Shown here: positions 1-11,639 of the stretch, one piece after another | Layout of the letters: the number at the start of each line of letters is the position of its first letter | Numbering within the stretch: the stretch's first letter is position 1 | Source: Porites lobata | Lineage: Eukaryota; Cnidaria; Anthozoa; Scleractinia; Poritidae | Length of the DNA: 64,000 bases | Direction: 5' to 3' | Assembly (NCBI GenBank): GCA_942486035.1 | Contig: CALNXK010000036.1 | Location: 423,501 to 487,500 of the forward strand | Notes under the pieces: model-generated | The model's input: the letters and a program-made list of their open reading frames with translations, nothing else | The model's database searches: none | What the model was told of the DNA's origin: nothing | Translations under genes and position numbers: made by a program

Positions 1-819
1 TTATAACATACCTACATTTTATGCTTTTTTATTAAAATTCCTCAGCAGTAGGAAGGAACTACATTTAAAAAATACGACATAACGTTTGAGTTTTGAAGAC
101 ACCTTTCGAAGTGAATATACTAACATGCATCATCAGTTTAAGTTAAGGTTGTTAGTAACACAGAGCGGTAAGATTTCCGTATAAAGACTTGTAGTATTTA
201 TTACACACGCACAAATTTCATTTCGTACTTTTTGTCACAAATAATTAATTTGAACAGAGTCGAAACATGTATGCATTTTAAATGTATGGGTATACACGGA
301 ATTCTTATTCTTATGCTTCAAGTGTTATGTAATGTTTCGTTTACTTATTTTTTCTCCCTTTTTATAAGTAACCAGCCCTTTGCCATCCCTGCACTTGACA
401 TGATTCCCCTATTTTGTGAACTGCCTTGAACTGACAATGGATAATAGGGATCTTAAGAAAGACTTAGCAAGGTTGACGAAAAGGATAACGACGAATATTT
501 CGAATATGCCTGCGCAAAGTCTCGGTCGAGACCACTATTCACTGGTAAAAAAAGGGCGGGAAAATGCGCTGCTCTGAAGTGAACGCCAACGTCAACGTAA
601 GCAATTCTGGAACATGTCTTTGAAACTCAAACGTTGCTTCTTGCTGTCTTAGTTACTTAACTAACGTACGTTCTTGAGCGTTTATCGGAAAATATCTCGT
701 CTAGTGTTTCTAAGAAATTAAAAAGATATATTTTGCACTTCGGAAATGACAAATATGCCAAGGTGAATAAATAAAAAAAAAATCATTTTTTTTTTGCCTA
801 ATGATTGAATCTGCAGCCG

Positions 820-1180
820 TTTTATGTTGGCTAAAGGCTTTGTGTTCAAACCCCATTCAATTCTCTTCTATAATATGTTGGGTCTTCAGAACAGTCCAAC
901 TGATAGCCGAAGTTAAGGTGCAGAATGCAAAAACAAATTTCGGCAAAGACGAATCCTATGGTATGTTAGTGGAATATAGTGGTCTGTTACTTGTTTTTAT
1001 TTTTATATTAAATCTTTTGCCGTTATATGACGGCTAAATGCTTTGGGGTCAAAACCTCATTAAGTCATCTTCTACGTTGGACTTTTCAACTGCGTCCAAA
1101 ATGGCCAAGGTGTGGCCCTGGAATGTAGAAATCCGGTTCGGCAATGGCGAGTTCTATGGAATGTCAGTGGAAAAAAACTA
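820..1180. repeat. Two diverged tandem copies of a ~200-bp unit
   Basis: About 825-985 and 1031-1175 share blocks such as GGCTAAAGGCTTTGTGTTCA versus GGCTAAATGCTTTGGGGTCA, and GCAAAGACGAATCCTATGG versus GCAATGGCGAGTTCTATGG. The duplication lies just downstream of, and may enter, the NXPE-like 3' UTR. Confidence 0.6.
996..1001 (-). promoter_or_regulatory. Possible AATAAA polyadenylation signal for the NXPE-like gene
   Basis: On the minus strand AATAAA lies about 220 bases beyond the stop codon. The surrounding DNA is AT-rich, so chance occurrence is likely. Confidence 0.25.
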
Positions 1181-1219
1181 TTCTTTCACTTGTTGTTGTT
1201 ATTATTATTATTATTATTA

Positions 1220-1501
1220 TTATTTTATACTTGCCAATACTCTTGTTAGAACTGGCCTAGAATTTGAAACTTGTCTATTTATCGTATTAAGCGGCACGTG
1301 AGTGGGGCTTAAATCTTTGCTTGGCGATGAAGAGAAATATTCTTGCAGAAGGTCTATAACAGGGTAGAATGCTTCATCCTTGTAATGTATCCCATCCATG
1401 GTTCCTGGAGGATAAGAGTTGCTTATAGGATACACATCCAATACACTGATATTGTTTTTACACATAGCTGAGTTGGCGAAAGCATTGTAGAGTTGAATTC
1501 T
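1220..1501 (-). CDS. NXPE-like exon 8: DxxH catalytic block and stop
   Basis: Acceptor GAATTTCAG, then RIQLYNAFANSAMC, ISVLDVYPISNSYPPGTMDG and IHYKDEAFYPVIDLLQEYF. The Asp and His of MDGIH are the expected catalytic pair. A hydrophilic tail follows, ending at TAA within an ATT/AAT microsatellite (about 1196-1223). Confidence 0.85.
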   Translation of the reverse strand, partial: RIQLYNAFANSAMCKNNISVLDVYPISNSYPPGTMDGIHYKDEAFYPVIDLLQEYFSSSPSKDLSPTHVPLNTINRQVSNSRPVLTRVLASIK

Positions 1502-3024
1502 CTGAAATTCAAACAAATGTGCAAAAAGTAAAGGCAAAAGAGAACACAAGGCCGGAACTTACAGAGAGTGGTTTCTGTAGAGTGAAGCACAAAGAGGAAC
1601 TAACACTCCTCCACTCACTTCCCTGCATGAGGCACTAATTGTCATTGTAGAGTATCCCCACGTTACTTGCTATCTTTTTAAAAAGCCAAAACTTGTCTTT
1701 GCGTCAATTAAATTGAAAAAAAAAAGATACACTTTTGTTACTTAAAGGTGATGTTACTCGAGACGGTTCGCAACAACGATTTTTAGCGCAACACAGCGTC
1801 CCAACATTGTCAGTTGCGACATCGTTTCGAATGGTTACAACATTGTTCAGCATTGCAATACTGTGTTGCGCTAAAAATCGTCCTTGCGAATCTTCCCGTA
1901 TAACATCGCCTTAAGGACAATTGAGAAATAATGTCATACCTTGAAGGATTTTTAAAGAGACCCATTGTCAGATGTTCTTGCTCTTAGTTATGTTATTCAT
2001 ATGACAATTTCAGCAAAATTTAGAGAAAGTTCGCTGCTTTGGTCAGAGTCACACAGTGTCAATACTTACGTGGTTTGTTGTGAACCTGCGAAAAGCACCC
2101 ATGATGTCAGCAGTTTGTCCGTGGATAGCTGTTGTCGATTTCCAGACAGGCTTTCCTTTGTACGCTGTTTTTATTTCTTCTATTAAAGCCAGTATGACTG
2201 CTCTATAGCTTTGAAAACTGGTCGTCTAAATAAATGATAAATTTAATAGCTAGAAAAACAAAAACAGCTTGCTCAAAGCAAAAATGTGTGAGGGGTGGTA
2301 CTTAGATCTAATCGTAAAGGGAACTCGGTAACTCCAACGCTCTCTATTGATTTTTTCATTTCTCTTATAAAGGTTCCCTTACAGATAACATCTCTGTTCA
2401 AAATCCATGACTATGACCAATATTAGCGATTGCCAAGCCCAAAATAAGAATAGAAAATTGATCGTGATTAGGGTGATATAGTTATATGTCCACCATCTTA
2501 ACTAAATTCCTCCAAGACTTTCACTAAGCTCGAACTATTTGAAAAAATAATTCAATTACAATAAATTAACACTATATCTATTTTTTTTATCTTTGTTTTC
2601 CAAGTGGTACTCATCACGATGATGTGGCCGAGCTAAAAGATAAAACAGTTTCGTCGCGAAACAACAATGACAAAAGAAAAAAAAAACATTTCTTCGCCGT
2701 TTGTTTGCAAAACTTTAAACTTAAAGGAGGTTTCTTACTCAGTAAGAATGCAGAATCACAACGTCATATGGCTCTACCGATTTCGCCTACGGTAAAAATT
2801 GATTAAAAGCAGATATCTGACATTAGTAAAATCCAATTAGTGGTCTATTATCAAACCTGCGTTCTGATTGGTTGAGCTACTACTAGGCTATATGTTATAG
2901 CCCACTAGTAGCGAAAAGCGCGGGCTTTTGGCGGCGAAAAAGGATTAAAGTCTAGCCTTAACTAGCTAAAATATTTTTATCCTCGACATTTTTGACCAAC
3001 TTAAGCTTGATGGATTTTACTAAG

Positions 3025-3056
<32 letters not shown>

Positions 3057-6000
3057 GTTAATAGCCCATTCGGCCGCTATTGACTCAGAGCCCAGTCTGG
3101 CTCGAGGAATAATTGTCAAATATCCCAGTTTCATATAAAAGTAACAGGCGAAAATTATCAGTGAAAATACCTTGACGTAATGCGCACCAGCGTTCAGCAA
3201 TAATGCACTATCTTTATCCATGTCTCTCCTAAGGATCACATCACGGAAGTAGTTCAAAACTTTGGGCACTTGTAAGCTCATCTCACCACATGTTTCTGTC
3301 TGTCACAACGAATTACGGAATTAATTATTCTCAGTAATAAAAGACACTGTGCTAGAGCGTCTTACATATATTTAGTGGTGGGCCCTTTTTTGCCATTTTC
3401 TTTGTTATCACGCGTCTTTTTCTTTCACGAAGTTTGAATTTTACAACCTGCGCGCATGAAAAGTTCCCGGATGTTTCGCGGCAGTTTAGACAATGTGCCG
3501 CGTTTTACATATAATCAGCGAAATACTATTGGTCCATGAATTTCTAAAAATGTAGAAAGCCTCGTTTCCGGGGTGATCTATTCGTCTTCCCGGGTAAAAG
3601 TCGAAAAGATCCCTGGGAATGAGGTTGAAATGTAGTCAGCGTAGTTGCACGTAAGGGTTTTTAGAGTTACTCGTGTCACTTAGTCATTTACTAAAGTATT
3701 TAATTGAGTTGAGAGGTGAGGGTTGAGGAGAAGGGAGGGGGGGGTGTATCATGTCCGCGAAATAAGTTGTACTTTATACGCTCAAACATCGTCTTGTGAT
3801 TTCAAAATCATAAATGGAGACTGCGTAATAATGATTTCTTTGTAACGGGAACGTAAATCACTGCAAGTTACCAAAGACTTTGAAAGCACGTTAGCAGTGT
3901 GGATGTGACGACCAGATAGTGTCACCTGCCCACTTATCTTGCACCCTTAACGTCTTTCAAGAATTGAAAAACATGACTGTTTCTCCAGGATGAACACTTC
4001 AGTTATTAGGGAACTTAAGCAACAACGACGGGGATGGCAACGAAAACGTCACTTCACAAGGGAATACGCGCTGCTTCAAACTTTATCGAGCTTATTCCAT
4101 CAATTCAATTCGTCAAATGTTTGCAAATTTTCCTGGAGTTGATTATGAAAGACTGTATAGAAATTGAGGAAAAGAACAAGAAAGTCTCTCGGCTGTGTTC
4201 ACGTCCTCCACAAAACGTGAAATTAGGCACTTTCACGTGATATAGTCGTGTAGTGACAGCAAAGAAATGTACAAGAAAGCGTGATGCACGTGCAAAGTTG
4301 TTGTTTTGCCGATCTAAACCTACTGCTTTTTTGCTGTTATCGCTGCCGTCCCCGTTGTCGTTGCTTAAGCTTCCTATTGTTACCAAGAAACTAATTGTAA
4401 AGAAAATGAATTTTCTATACTCTAAAAGGTGAACGTGGTTTAAGCTTAAAAGGGATCGGATAGCTATAGACGAGTTCAAGTGCTCACTTAAGTGTTTTCT
4501 TGGACCAGAAGTCCTCAAAGAAGTAGGTTTGCCAAAAAGAAACTTTCCTGGTGTTGCGGACAGGTGCGATCAAAGAATGACGTAATACAAAAGTTTGATA
4601 AAACAGCAAACAATAACCATACCAGAACAAAAGCAGGGGGGATCTAGGGGAAGGGTGCAGGGAGTGCGCACCCCTCCCCCCCCTCCCCGAGATAACGTGC
4701 GCAAAAAATAACTGTGTGGTTTGTTAGAGTTGAAGTAAAACATGAGACGAGGTTGAAGAATTTATGTGAAACGCCGTAAAAATGGTAGTTCGGCACGTCA
4801 CGTCACCAGTCAGTTAAGGTGCCATACCTTAGTGGTGCATCCTCCCCCCTTAAGAAAAATCCTGGATCCGCCCCTGAAAAGCGAACCAACAATGGTTCCG
4901 TAACACCAAGCAACATCACCAAAAAAGGTCACCATTTCTTTTTTAACAAAAAACATAATTTAAGACGGAATCCACCAGGAAACTGAGTAATTTTAATTTT
5001 CAGTGGACAAAAACATTGTACCAGAATAATCTAATATTGCATTCTTTTTTACATCTTCAAGGGCTAAAGATGTAATTAGTCATTTATAATAACACCAAAG
5101 AAAATTTCCGATGGGAGCCCGAGAAAATGAATCTCAAATCTCACAAAATGACATCTAAAACATGAAGGTTTCAGAATTTTACCTGTGTTTTCACAATTCT
5201 TGTGAAATTTGACATTCATGTATCAACTTTCTTTGGTGTTATTATAGATGACTAATGTCATCTTTAGCCCTTGAAAAATGTAACAAAGAATGCAATATTC
5301 TTTAAATTATTCTGGTACAAGGATTTTGTCCACTGAAAATTAAAATTACTCGATGTCCTGGTGGATTCTGTCTTAATTTTAGACCTTTTTACTGCGCCTT
5401 TTACAAACATGCGAACTCTAAAGTTCAAAAGCCACCTTCACAAGTGCGTTTTTCGCTACCGTCAATCATAGTTATGATCACAAGCAACGAACCTGGAAAC
5501 ACAGAAACACACAAAACGGATCGAAATCCACCAATCACAAATCACAAACCTTGACCTTTCGAACCCGTTAAAGTAAAGTTTTGTTTCCTAAGAGGTCCGT
5601 TAAGATGATTGACGGCAGTGAGAAACGCATTCGTCAGTTGGCTTTTGAACTTCAGAATTCGCATGTTTGTGAAAAGCGCAGTAAATTCTGCGTATAAAAC
5701 GAAACGAATAGCCGTTATTAAATAAAACAAGTCGCGAAATGAGCGATTTTTTTCGTCAATGGGGTGCAGAGTTTAACGACCTTGGCGACACACCACTACC
5801 CAAGCTTCCTCTAAGTAACCCCCCGGATCCAGTGTAGCTTTTTCAAGCGCATTTCACGTTCTAACGGCTTAACGGCCATGCTGGTGATTGGAAATAAACT
5901 TCACTAGGAACCCATACCGCGTGAACGACTTACGTTACTGAATTTTTTCCAAGAAAAATGAATTCAACTGGTATTTGAAACAGCCGTGTAGTATACTTAC

Positions 6001-9000
6001 TAGCTCATAGAGTGTCTTGGGGTATATCCAGTTATATGTACAATTACAATCTTTGAACACTGTCGAACAAACCAGCCTGCCAGGTTGGGTAAGTGACTTG
6101 TAGAAGTAATAACTCAATGAGTCCCCATATATCCACAAGACACCTCGGCCTGTCACGTGATCGTGTTGTTTTTGGTGGTTTTTCAAGAACGTGCAATCTA
6201 CGAGAGCGAATAAAATTGATTGGTCTTAAATGATTGATAGGTCCTTTGTTGATAGCTCGCGGTCATGTGAGCTTTTTAATGTCTTATAAATAACTTTACA
6301 AAATTTTAGAGATCGAAAGTTACCAAAATTAGTTAGCAAGCCAGTTTTGGGGCGATTGATACATTAGGCGAAATATGTCTTTAACCGAATGTAAAACTCA
6401 GGTCTATGATCATTGATTAAAAAAAAAAGAAGCACATTGGATGCAAGCACCGTGTCTTGAAAAAGGCAAAAAAAAAAAGAAAAAACATGTTGTTAAAAAA
6501 GGTTTCAACTCTTCGAATGGCTTGTCACGTGTACAGTCAAAACATTTCATCAATAAATTCAGAGTCTGTGGCTCTGAAGTGCGTATAAGTATTTACAATG
6601 GTACATACTTTTGCAAGTTCAGACCTTTCAATGTTCGCCACAAAGCTCAGGCTCAATACTCTATAAGCTACATCACACAACATTATCGGTATGTTGAAAC
6701 GCATCGCTTTGAAGTAAAAAAAGCAAATATTTACTAATAGAGTGACATCTGTATACGTTGATCTTTCGATGATATATTTACTCAACATTAGGAAAAATAA
6801 CTGGCAATCTATTCACGTGTAAAATCGTGTAATGCTCACTGCTAATAAGCTAACTTTAAGATCGTTAATACCTGATTCCAGAAATTACCAGGGGAATGGG
6901 TACAAGCTTTCGGCGCAACGATTTCTGGGATCGTTTGAGTGGACAAGCGTTACTTATGATTGGTTAGTGATTGGCTTGGATACCATCGACCAATCATAAC
7001 TAACGCTTATGCACCCAAACAATCCCAGAAATCACCGCGCCCAAAGTTTGTACCCATTCTCCCTTGGGTTTCTGAAGTAGGAAGTACCGTTTCTTGTGGA
7101 GTTGATATAAGGCTTCCATGTGTAACCAGCCACCCATCTGCCGAAACCATCCCACAGTACGTTACATGGAATATCACACTCGTTGTCCGCCTGACGCATG
7201 TTATTTTGAATTTCTAATGCATTCAGTTCGACAAAGTATAGTGATTAGTTTAGTTATGTATATACCTGTAAAAATTCAAAAGACAAAAACAAGAACAAGA
7301 ACGAAATTCCCTGTTTACAAGGAACATTGCAATTACTGGAAAGTTGCTTTCAAGTGAACGAGTCAAGGAGACTCTCAGTAGCGCCAAACGACGAAATCCC
7401 GCTAAGCGTATTGAAAATTCATTTCAGGCTATCCAAATTTATTTTATAGATAGCTACAAGTGCATTCTAAGCGGTGCTATAAAATTTGAATCTGTTCGGT
7501 CAGCCTATGAAGGAGATAATTTTCGTGGCCCAAAGTTTTATGTTTCCTTTTTTTATGAAAAACAGCCAAACCTGGGCAGCAATTATGTGATAAATACAAC
7601 TTTTGGATAGAATGGACTGGAACAAGCGTCATGAAATTGTTAACCTTCATCTAACTATAGAAAGCTTCCTAACAAATTTCCCTTCCAACAAATATTTTAC
7701 GGAAAAGAGTCTTAATTTGGTGGGTACCCGTGGACACTTCCGTAAGTAATGCAATGTTTTAGGAGAACCCTGGGGGTTACTTCTTACAATTGCCCATACA
7801 GGGAGGCTCCGGTCGAGGCTCCGTCATTCAGGGGTATCTTTCTCAGCGGCTTCAGGTATAGAAAAGGGTATTGATTACACAAGTTGAAGTATATGAAAGG
7901 TTAGGGAAAGTTGTCATTCCGGTCTGTAAAAAGGCTCAAAGGGGATAAAAGATGCATTTTATGGCTGTAAAAAGGTGAGAAATCGTTCGGGTTTTGTGAT
8001 TCATTCATGCGTTAAAGACAGTGCGTTTAAAAAAGTTAGAAAGTATGCAATTTTCTAAAACTAGGTATGTGAAAGAGATACCATAAGAGGTACCTTTCTT
8101 GTCAAAATTGATATATAAAAGGGTAACGGGTCAGTCTTTTGGGCGGAGCTCAAGGTTAAATCTTTTGTTGAGCACCTCCTCCCCTCCCACCCTTCCCGTG
8201 TAAGAGACATGAAGGTTTACTTAAAGTTCATCTTACCCATTTCACTAACACGCTGCCAAGGTATTGTAAGAGTTTTGCTTGTGGCAGATTGCAGAGGTTG
8301 ATTGATGTATCCGGTCATTTCTGAGAATAGCTGGTTGCTTAGGTGAACGTTCTTTAACTTTCCCGAGCAGTGAGCTGACAGTTAGAAAGGAAGAGGTAAA
8401 TTAATAGAGTCGTAAAAAGGACTGAACTATCATTAACATGTACTAGAAACAAACTTTGTGCCGATCCCATTGAAAGGCAGTCAACTTTCTCTTATATTAG
8501 ACGGACGCCTTTGGGAACGGCGCTGAGTGTCCATCTAAGTGTGATGTCCGTCTTATAGAGAGTCAATTAAAGGGAGTACTGTCGTCTCTCTCTCAACGGA
8601 CACCTTTATAAGACGGACACCTCTGTAAACGGACACCTAGAGATGGTCCTTGCCTTTCTTTAATTCCTTTATTTGACACTTTTAGGACGGACACTTAGTA
8701 CTGGGCCCAAATTAAAGGTGTCCGGCTAAGAGGGAGTTGACTGCAAAGAAAGACACGGACCAGCTCTAGGTGTCCGTTTTACCGAGGTTTACATCTTATA
8801 GAGTTGTCCGTTTATCTGACTCTCAACCAAAGGTAATAGGGTCATAAATCTGCCAAATGATTCCGAGCGAAGCGAGGCGAAGGCCCCCCACCTCGCAAGC
8901 TTTATAAATTTCTCGTGCGCGTCGATCGCACGGCGAGGCAGAAACTCGGGTTGCGAATATTTAAATAGATCTCTTGGTTGTCCGCAATTATTCAGTGCCT

Positions 9001-11347
9001 GCGTGGTCAAGGGTCTTACTTCACTTATAGGATATTCGGAGGAAGCGAGTTCGAGTCGCCGGCAAAGCAAAGCTTGGATTACTCGTTTTCCTTTTGGCTT
9101 GTTTCCCTTTATTCTTACAGTGGTTCTTTTAAAGCTTCGCGAGGATTTTGCGATAACGTATTTCTAGTACTATATTTTACAACCCTCTTTTCCTTACCAC
9201 TTCTAAACCAATCAACCGGAGGATCAATTAGCCCGTCGCAAAGGGTATAATCCAGAATCATATTAATCTTGTAAGCACCAGGCTCCATGATAAGAAAGAG
9301 AACTTCATATATTCCATTGTTATGATCAAATACGGTCCCGGCTACATTGGAAGGTCCTTCCAGATATACCCGCCATGAATCTCCGCCGATTGCCTTCCTC
9401 CGAGCAGAGTTTGTGCGAGACTGGACGAAGAATCGACTGTATTCCCCCGCAGGGCGGATCTGCACATCAAAAATTTCGCTTTCTGCTGGGGAAGTTGCCA
9501 TCCTGTGCAAAAAAATAAGGGTTGTTATACTGAGAAATTTCTTAATATAAATAAGGCCCTCCGTTTATATATGGCAACTACCCCAAATTTGACAGGCACC
9601 AGCGGCCTCTACGATTAAAAACTCAGTATGTGCTGCATATAAGCCGAGCCTACTGAAGACGAGTCCCACAGTGGAATGATTTAAGGTAACATTTTCATAT
9701 TTGAAAAAGGCCTTATTCAAGATGCCAGCCATCTTTGCACGCGCTTTAAGGATTGATGGGATAAAAAACTGTGGTCACGTGGTATTTGAGCGGGAAAACA
9801 ACTGATAAAGTCGATAAAGTCTGCCAATACGATTAATCGCGGTCGAGTTTGCTTATTCTCTCAAAACTTGACGTCAAATGTACAGTTAGAGTTTTCCACG
9901 TTCTTCGTCGTTATTGTTTGCTGTGAGGACATCTACAGTCGTTTTTGGATCCAAAAAGTAACAATGACCACCTCTACCTATGAGTTGCTATTATCGTCTG
10001 TAAGATAAAAAGTTATTATTTTCTGCTGTCTGCTATAAACAAACTCGATCGCGATTTCTTGAATATTGGCAAATTTTAGCACTTATTGGCCTCCTTAGAA
10101 ACCAGGTGACATTGCTTTTATCCCTTCGGTCCTTAAGCGCGTACAAAGATCGCAAGTTTCCTGAATAAGATCTACTAAGAACCTCAGGCTGAAGTTTGGC
10201 TAATAATTTAGTAACGAGAACTAAAAGTGAAAAAAAACAAAACAAAACAAAACAAAACACTTCAAGCATAAGTGCTGGCCGACCTGTTACAAACACCCCC
10301 AAAATTTGCACTTTCATACCACCCTCACCGCAGGGGTTGACATTTTCCATAGTTTATGATTTTCATTATTTATTGTGATTATTAGACCTGTTATAATCAA
10401 TCACACATATTCGCTAATTAAAGGAAAACGTAGATAGATATTAGACAGTAACTAACTTGGAAAGAAATAATCATAAGAACCCCTAACGAGACCACCTTGC
10501 TTAGGGCTCATTCTCTCAACGTATGCAATATATAAGAAATGCATCAGCCCGAAACAAAAAACCACAGGTTCTTATTTTTTTAATCACAGTGTTTACTCTA
10601 TTATTAATCCGGAGCTTTTTATGTTATAAAATTTTACGGTAAAGATGATGATTGTGATGGTCATGATCATATCCTTTTCGAGTTTACATTTGCCATGAGC
10701 AAATCACGAGCTCTGATCAATTCCCTTGGTAAATTCTAATTTCATGATTAAGGCATCGAAGTCGTTCATGACCCGTATACTAATTGGTCAACTGAAACGA
10801 CAATGTAGGCTAGTTGATTTAAAGGAAAGGAGCTAGTGTCTGGGACTGAATTTAAAACGGAATCAAGACCTCCGAAAAAGACCTGAAACTGCATTGTGGA
10901 TTTGAGCCAGTTTAGAATCATCTGCACATGATACGATACTGAGGTCATAAGCAGAGATTCAAAACAAATTTAATAATCTCATGGCACTTGAAGGCGCTTA
11001 GTAAATCAGGTCGTTGATCTATTGTTTTGAGCAGTCTCCTATCCGCTTCTCATCGGAGAAAACAACTAGTTAATTCAAATTAGTTTGAGACCTTTAACTA
11101 GCTAGCTTAATTCAATTTAATATCAAGTTTACAGATTAGTCATAATAACTTACGTTTCGTATTGTTCCCCATTGTTTCTTCTGTAATGAAGATTTTGACA
11201 CGGCTTTTGTAGATTCTCCCAATCTAGCCTCCACTTTCGCTGTCGACACCAATTCACCTTAAAATCCTGATATATGGAACCTCGGGCCCGCGAAACAAAC
11301 GCAGTAAACCGGAGAATTAAAACAAAAAACGCCAATCCGATTCGCAT
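1220..11347 (-). CDS. NXPE family-like secreted PC-esterase, 8 exons (spliced gene)
   Basis: I joined eight minus-strand exons: 11347-11154, 9502-9198, 8374-8237, 7213-7088, 6149-6001, 3299-3171, 2225-2070 and 1501-1220. Every intron is GT-AG and phases match throughout (2,1,1,1,0,0,0), giving 1479 bases, 492 aa plus stop. Residues 1-24 are a hydrophobic signal peptide. Residues about 65-170 resemble the NXPE/filamin-like beta domain (FDVQIRPAGEYSRF, IGGDSW, HNNGIYEV). Residues 255-450 carry the PC-esterase/SGNH pattern: nucleophile Ser265 in WIYGDSLS, a conserved LLLNAGAHY block, WKSTTAI, and Asp435/His438 in TMDGIHY. Human NXPE proteins are somewhat longer, about 550 aa. Known family: neurexophilin and PC-esterase domain proteins, secreted or Golgi-lumenal and mostly of unknown substrate. 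Inference: this is an intact catalytic member. A short unplaced exon cannot be excluded, but none is needed for the frame. Confidence 0.82.
1744..1915. mobile_element. Inverted-repeat MITE in NXPE-like intron 7
   Basis: Long imperfect terminal inverted repeats face each other (ACGATTTTTAGCGCAACACA versus TGTGTTGCGCTAAAAATCGT; outer AGGTGATGTTAC versus TATAACATCGCCTT). No ORF. The superfamily is not assignable by eye. Confidence 0.7.
2070..2225 (-). CDS. NXPE-like exon 7
   Basis: I chose acceptor TTATTTAG because it alone gives phase 0 without a stop. It encodes TTSFQSYRAVILALIEEIK and GKPVWKSTTAIHGQ (the W-K-T/S-T-T block). Donor CAC|GTAAGT, 156 bp. Confidence 0.78.
3022..3118. mobile_element. 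Short foldback element (intron 6)
   Basis: GACAATTATTCCTC at the left returns as GAGGAATAATTGTC at the right, with matching internal CTCTGAGTTAATAG/CTATTGACTCAGAG arms. It is a ~95-bp hairpin-forming MITE-like unit. Confidence 0.65.
3171..3299 (-). CDS. NXPE-like exon 6
   Basis: Phase 0 exon of 129 bp after TTGTGACAG. It encodes VPKVLNYFRDVILRRDMDKD and SALLLNAGAHYVK, the conserved Asn-Ala-Gly-x-His block of PC-esterases. Donor AAG|GTATTT. Confidence 0.82.
4007..4376. mobile_element. 370-bp inverted-repeat element (intron 5)
   Basis: The left end TAGGGAACTTAAGCAACAAC and the right end, read in reverse complement (TAGGAAGCTTAAGCAACGAC), match over about 35 bp. The short ORFs inside are not conserved proteins. 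Confidence 0.68.
4633..4876. mobile_element. hAT-like non-autonomous element
   Basis: Ends CAGGGGGGATCTAGG and CCTGGATCCGCCCCTG are mutually inverted and resemble hAT termini. Internal sequence is C-rich, then AT-rich, with no ORF. No convincing 8-bp target duplication was seen. Confidence 0.5.
4961..5375. mobile_element. Long palindromic (foldback) element, ~165-bp arms
   Basis: Arms about 4961-5130 and 5210-5375 are near-perfect reverse complements (for example TAATTTTAATTTTCAGTGGA / TCCACTGAAAATTAAAATTA, and GTTATTATAGATGACTAATG facing its counterpart). Confidence 0.75.
5391..5693. mobile_element. Inverted-repeat element, family shared with 31.0 kb
   Basis: GAAGTTCAAAAGCCAACT and CCGTCAATCAT blocks occur inverted at the two ends, and again in a solo copy at about 30981-31180. 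The three related copies show a dispersed family. Confidence 0.65.
6001..6149 (-). CDS. NXPE-like exon 5: GDS catalytic block
   Basis: Acceptor CGTGACAG, then GRGVLWIYGDSLSYYFYKSL with the Gly-Asp-Ser nucleophile motif, and later CNCTYNWIYP. It ends CTA|GTAAGT in phase 0. Confidence 0.85.
6880..7078. mobile_element. MITE abutting NXPE-like exon 4 donor
   Basis: GGGTACAAGCTTTCGGCGC near 6898 and GCGCCCAAAGTTTGTACCC near 7037 are inverted, with a second inverted block ATGATTGGT/ACCAATCAT inside. The right end lies about 10 bp from the splice donor at 7087. Confidence 0.7.
7088..7213 (-). CDS. NXPE-like exon 4
   Basis: Acceptor GCATTAG completes a Glu. The exon encodes ECDIPCNVLWDGFGRWVAGY followed by TWKPYINSTRN, the Cys/Trp-rich linker before the PC-esterase domain. 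The donor G|GTACTT is weaker than average. Phase 1 in and out, 126 bp. An inverted-repeat element begins about 10 bp past this donor. Confidence 0.72.
8237..8374 (-). CDS. NXPE-like exon 3
   Basis: Acceptor CTGTCAG, then AHCSGKLKNVHLSNQLFSE and TLTIPWQRVSEM; donor G|GTAAGA; phase 1 in and out, 138 bp. It lies between the beta domain and the esterase domain and joins both neighbours in frame. Confidence 0.72.
8476..8815. repeat. Degenerate GACGGACACCT array
   Basis: Many copies of a (A)GACGGACACCT unit occur in both orientations, mixed with CTTATAGAGAGTCAATTAAA blocks. They fill the intron upstream of exon 3 of the NXPE-like gene. Confidence 0.55.
8990..9072 (+). repeat. tRNA-like (SINE head) fragment
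   Basis: It has an A-box-like GCGTGGTCAAGGGTC and a B-box-like GAGTTCGAGTCGCC at tRNA-like spacing. The ends cannot pair as an acceptor stem, so I read it as a SINE remnant rather than a tRNA gene. Confidence 0.4.
9198..9502 (-). CDS. NXPE-like exon 2: NXPE/filamin-like beta domain
   Basis: The acceptor TTGCACAG completes Thr65. The exon encodes FDVQIRPAGEYSRF, KAIGGDSWRVYLEG and FDHNNGIYEVLFLIMEPG, the pattern of the N-terminal NXPE domain. It ends G|GTAAGG in phase 1. Confidence 0.82.
11154..11347 (-). CDS. NXPE-like exon 1: start codon and signal peptide
   Basis: The ATG begins MRIGLAFFVLILRFTAF, a typical signal peptide, followed by a basic Trp/Cys-containing stretch. The exon ends AC|GTAAGT in phase 2. 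It is the only minus-strand ORF nearby that starts with a signal peptide and joins the next exon in frame. Confidence 0.75.
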
Positions 11348-11639
11348 GACTAGAAATTATAAAATAGAAGCAAGTGAATAGATTTGAAAATGAATCAAAT
11401 TAAATGTTTTTCTAAGGTTTGAACGCGATACTATTTTTGCCTTTAAAAACATTTCGCTAAGCACTAAATCATTACGGATCTAAAAAAGGTCTGCTATCTC
11501 TCACATTAAATTGTAGTCAAGGCGATATCGGATTTACCGGCACTTCATTTTCATAATTCATGTTTAGGTAGAATAGCGTCTGGTGGGCTATTCTTATGGC
11601 ACCTGGTTATTATAACGCCTGAATTCTTTTCGAACTGCC

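Noticed and set aside
4105..4518. 137-aa minus-strand ORF
   Set aside because: It lies mostly inside the 4007-4376 foldback element and has no recognisable domain.
6560..6740. Possible extra NXPE-like exon (minus strand, ANIERSELAK)
   Set aside because: Its phases (1 in, 0 out) do not fit exons 4 and 5, which already join in frame, and it matches no NXPE block.
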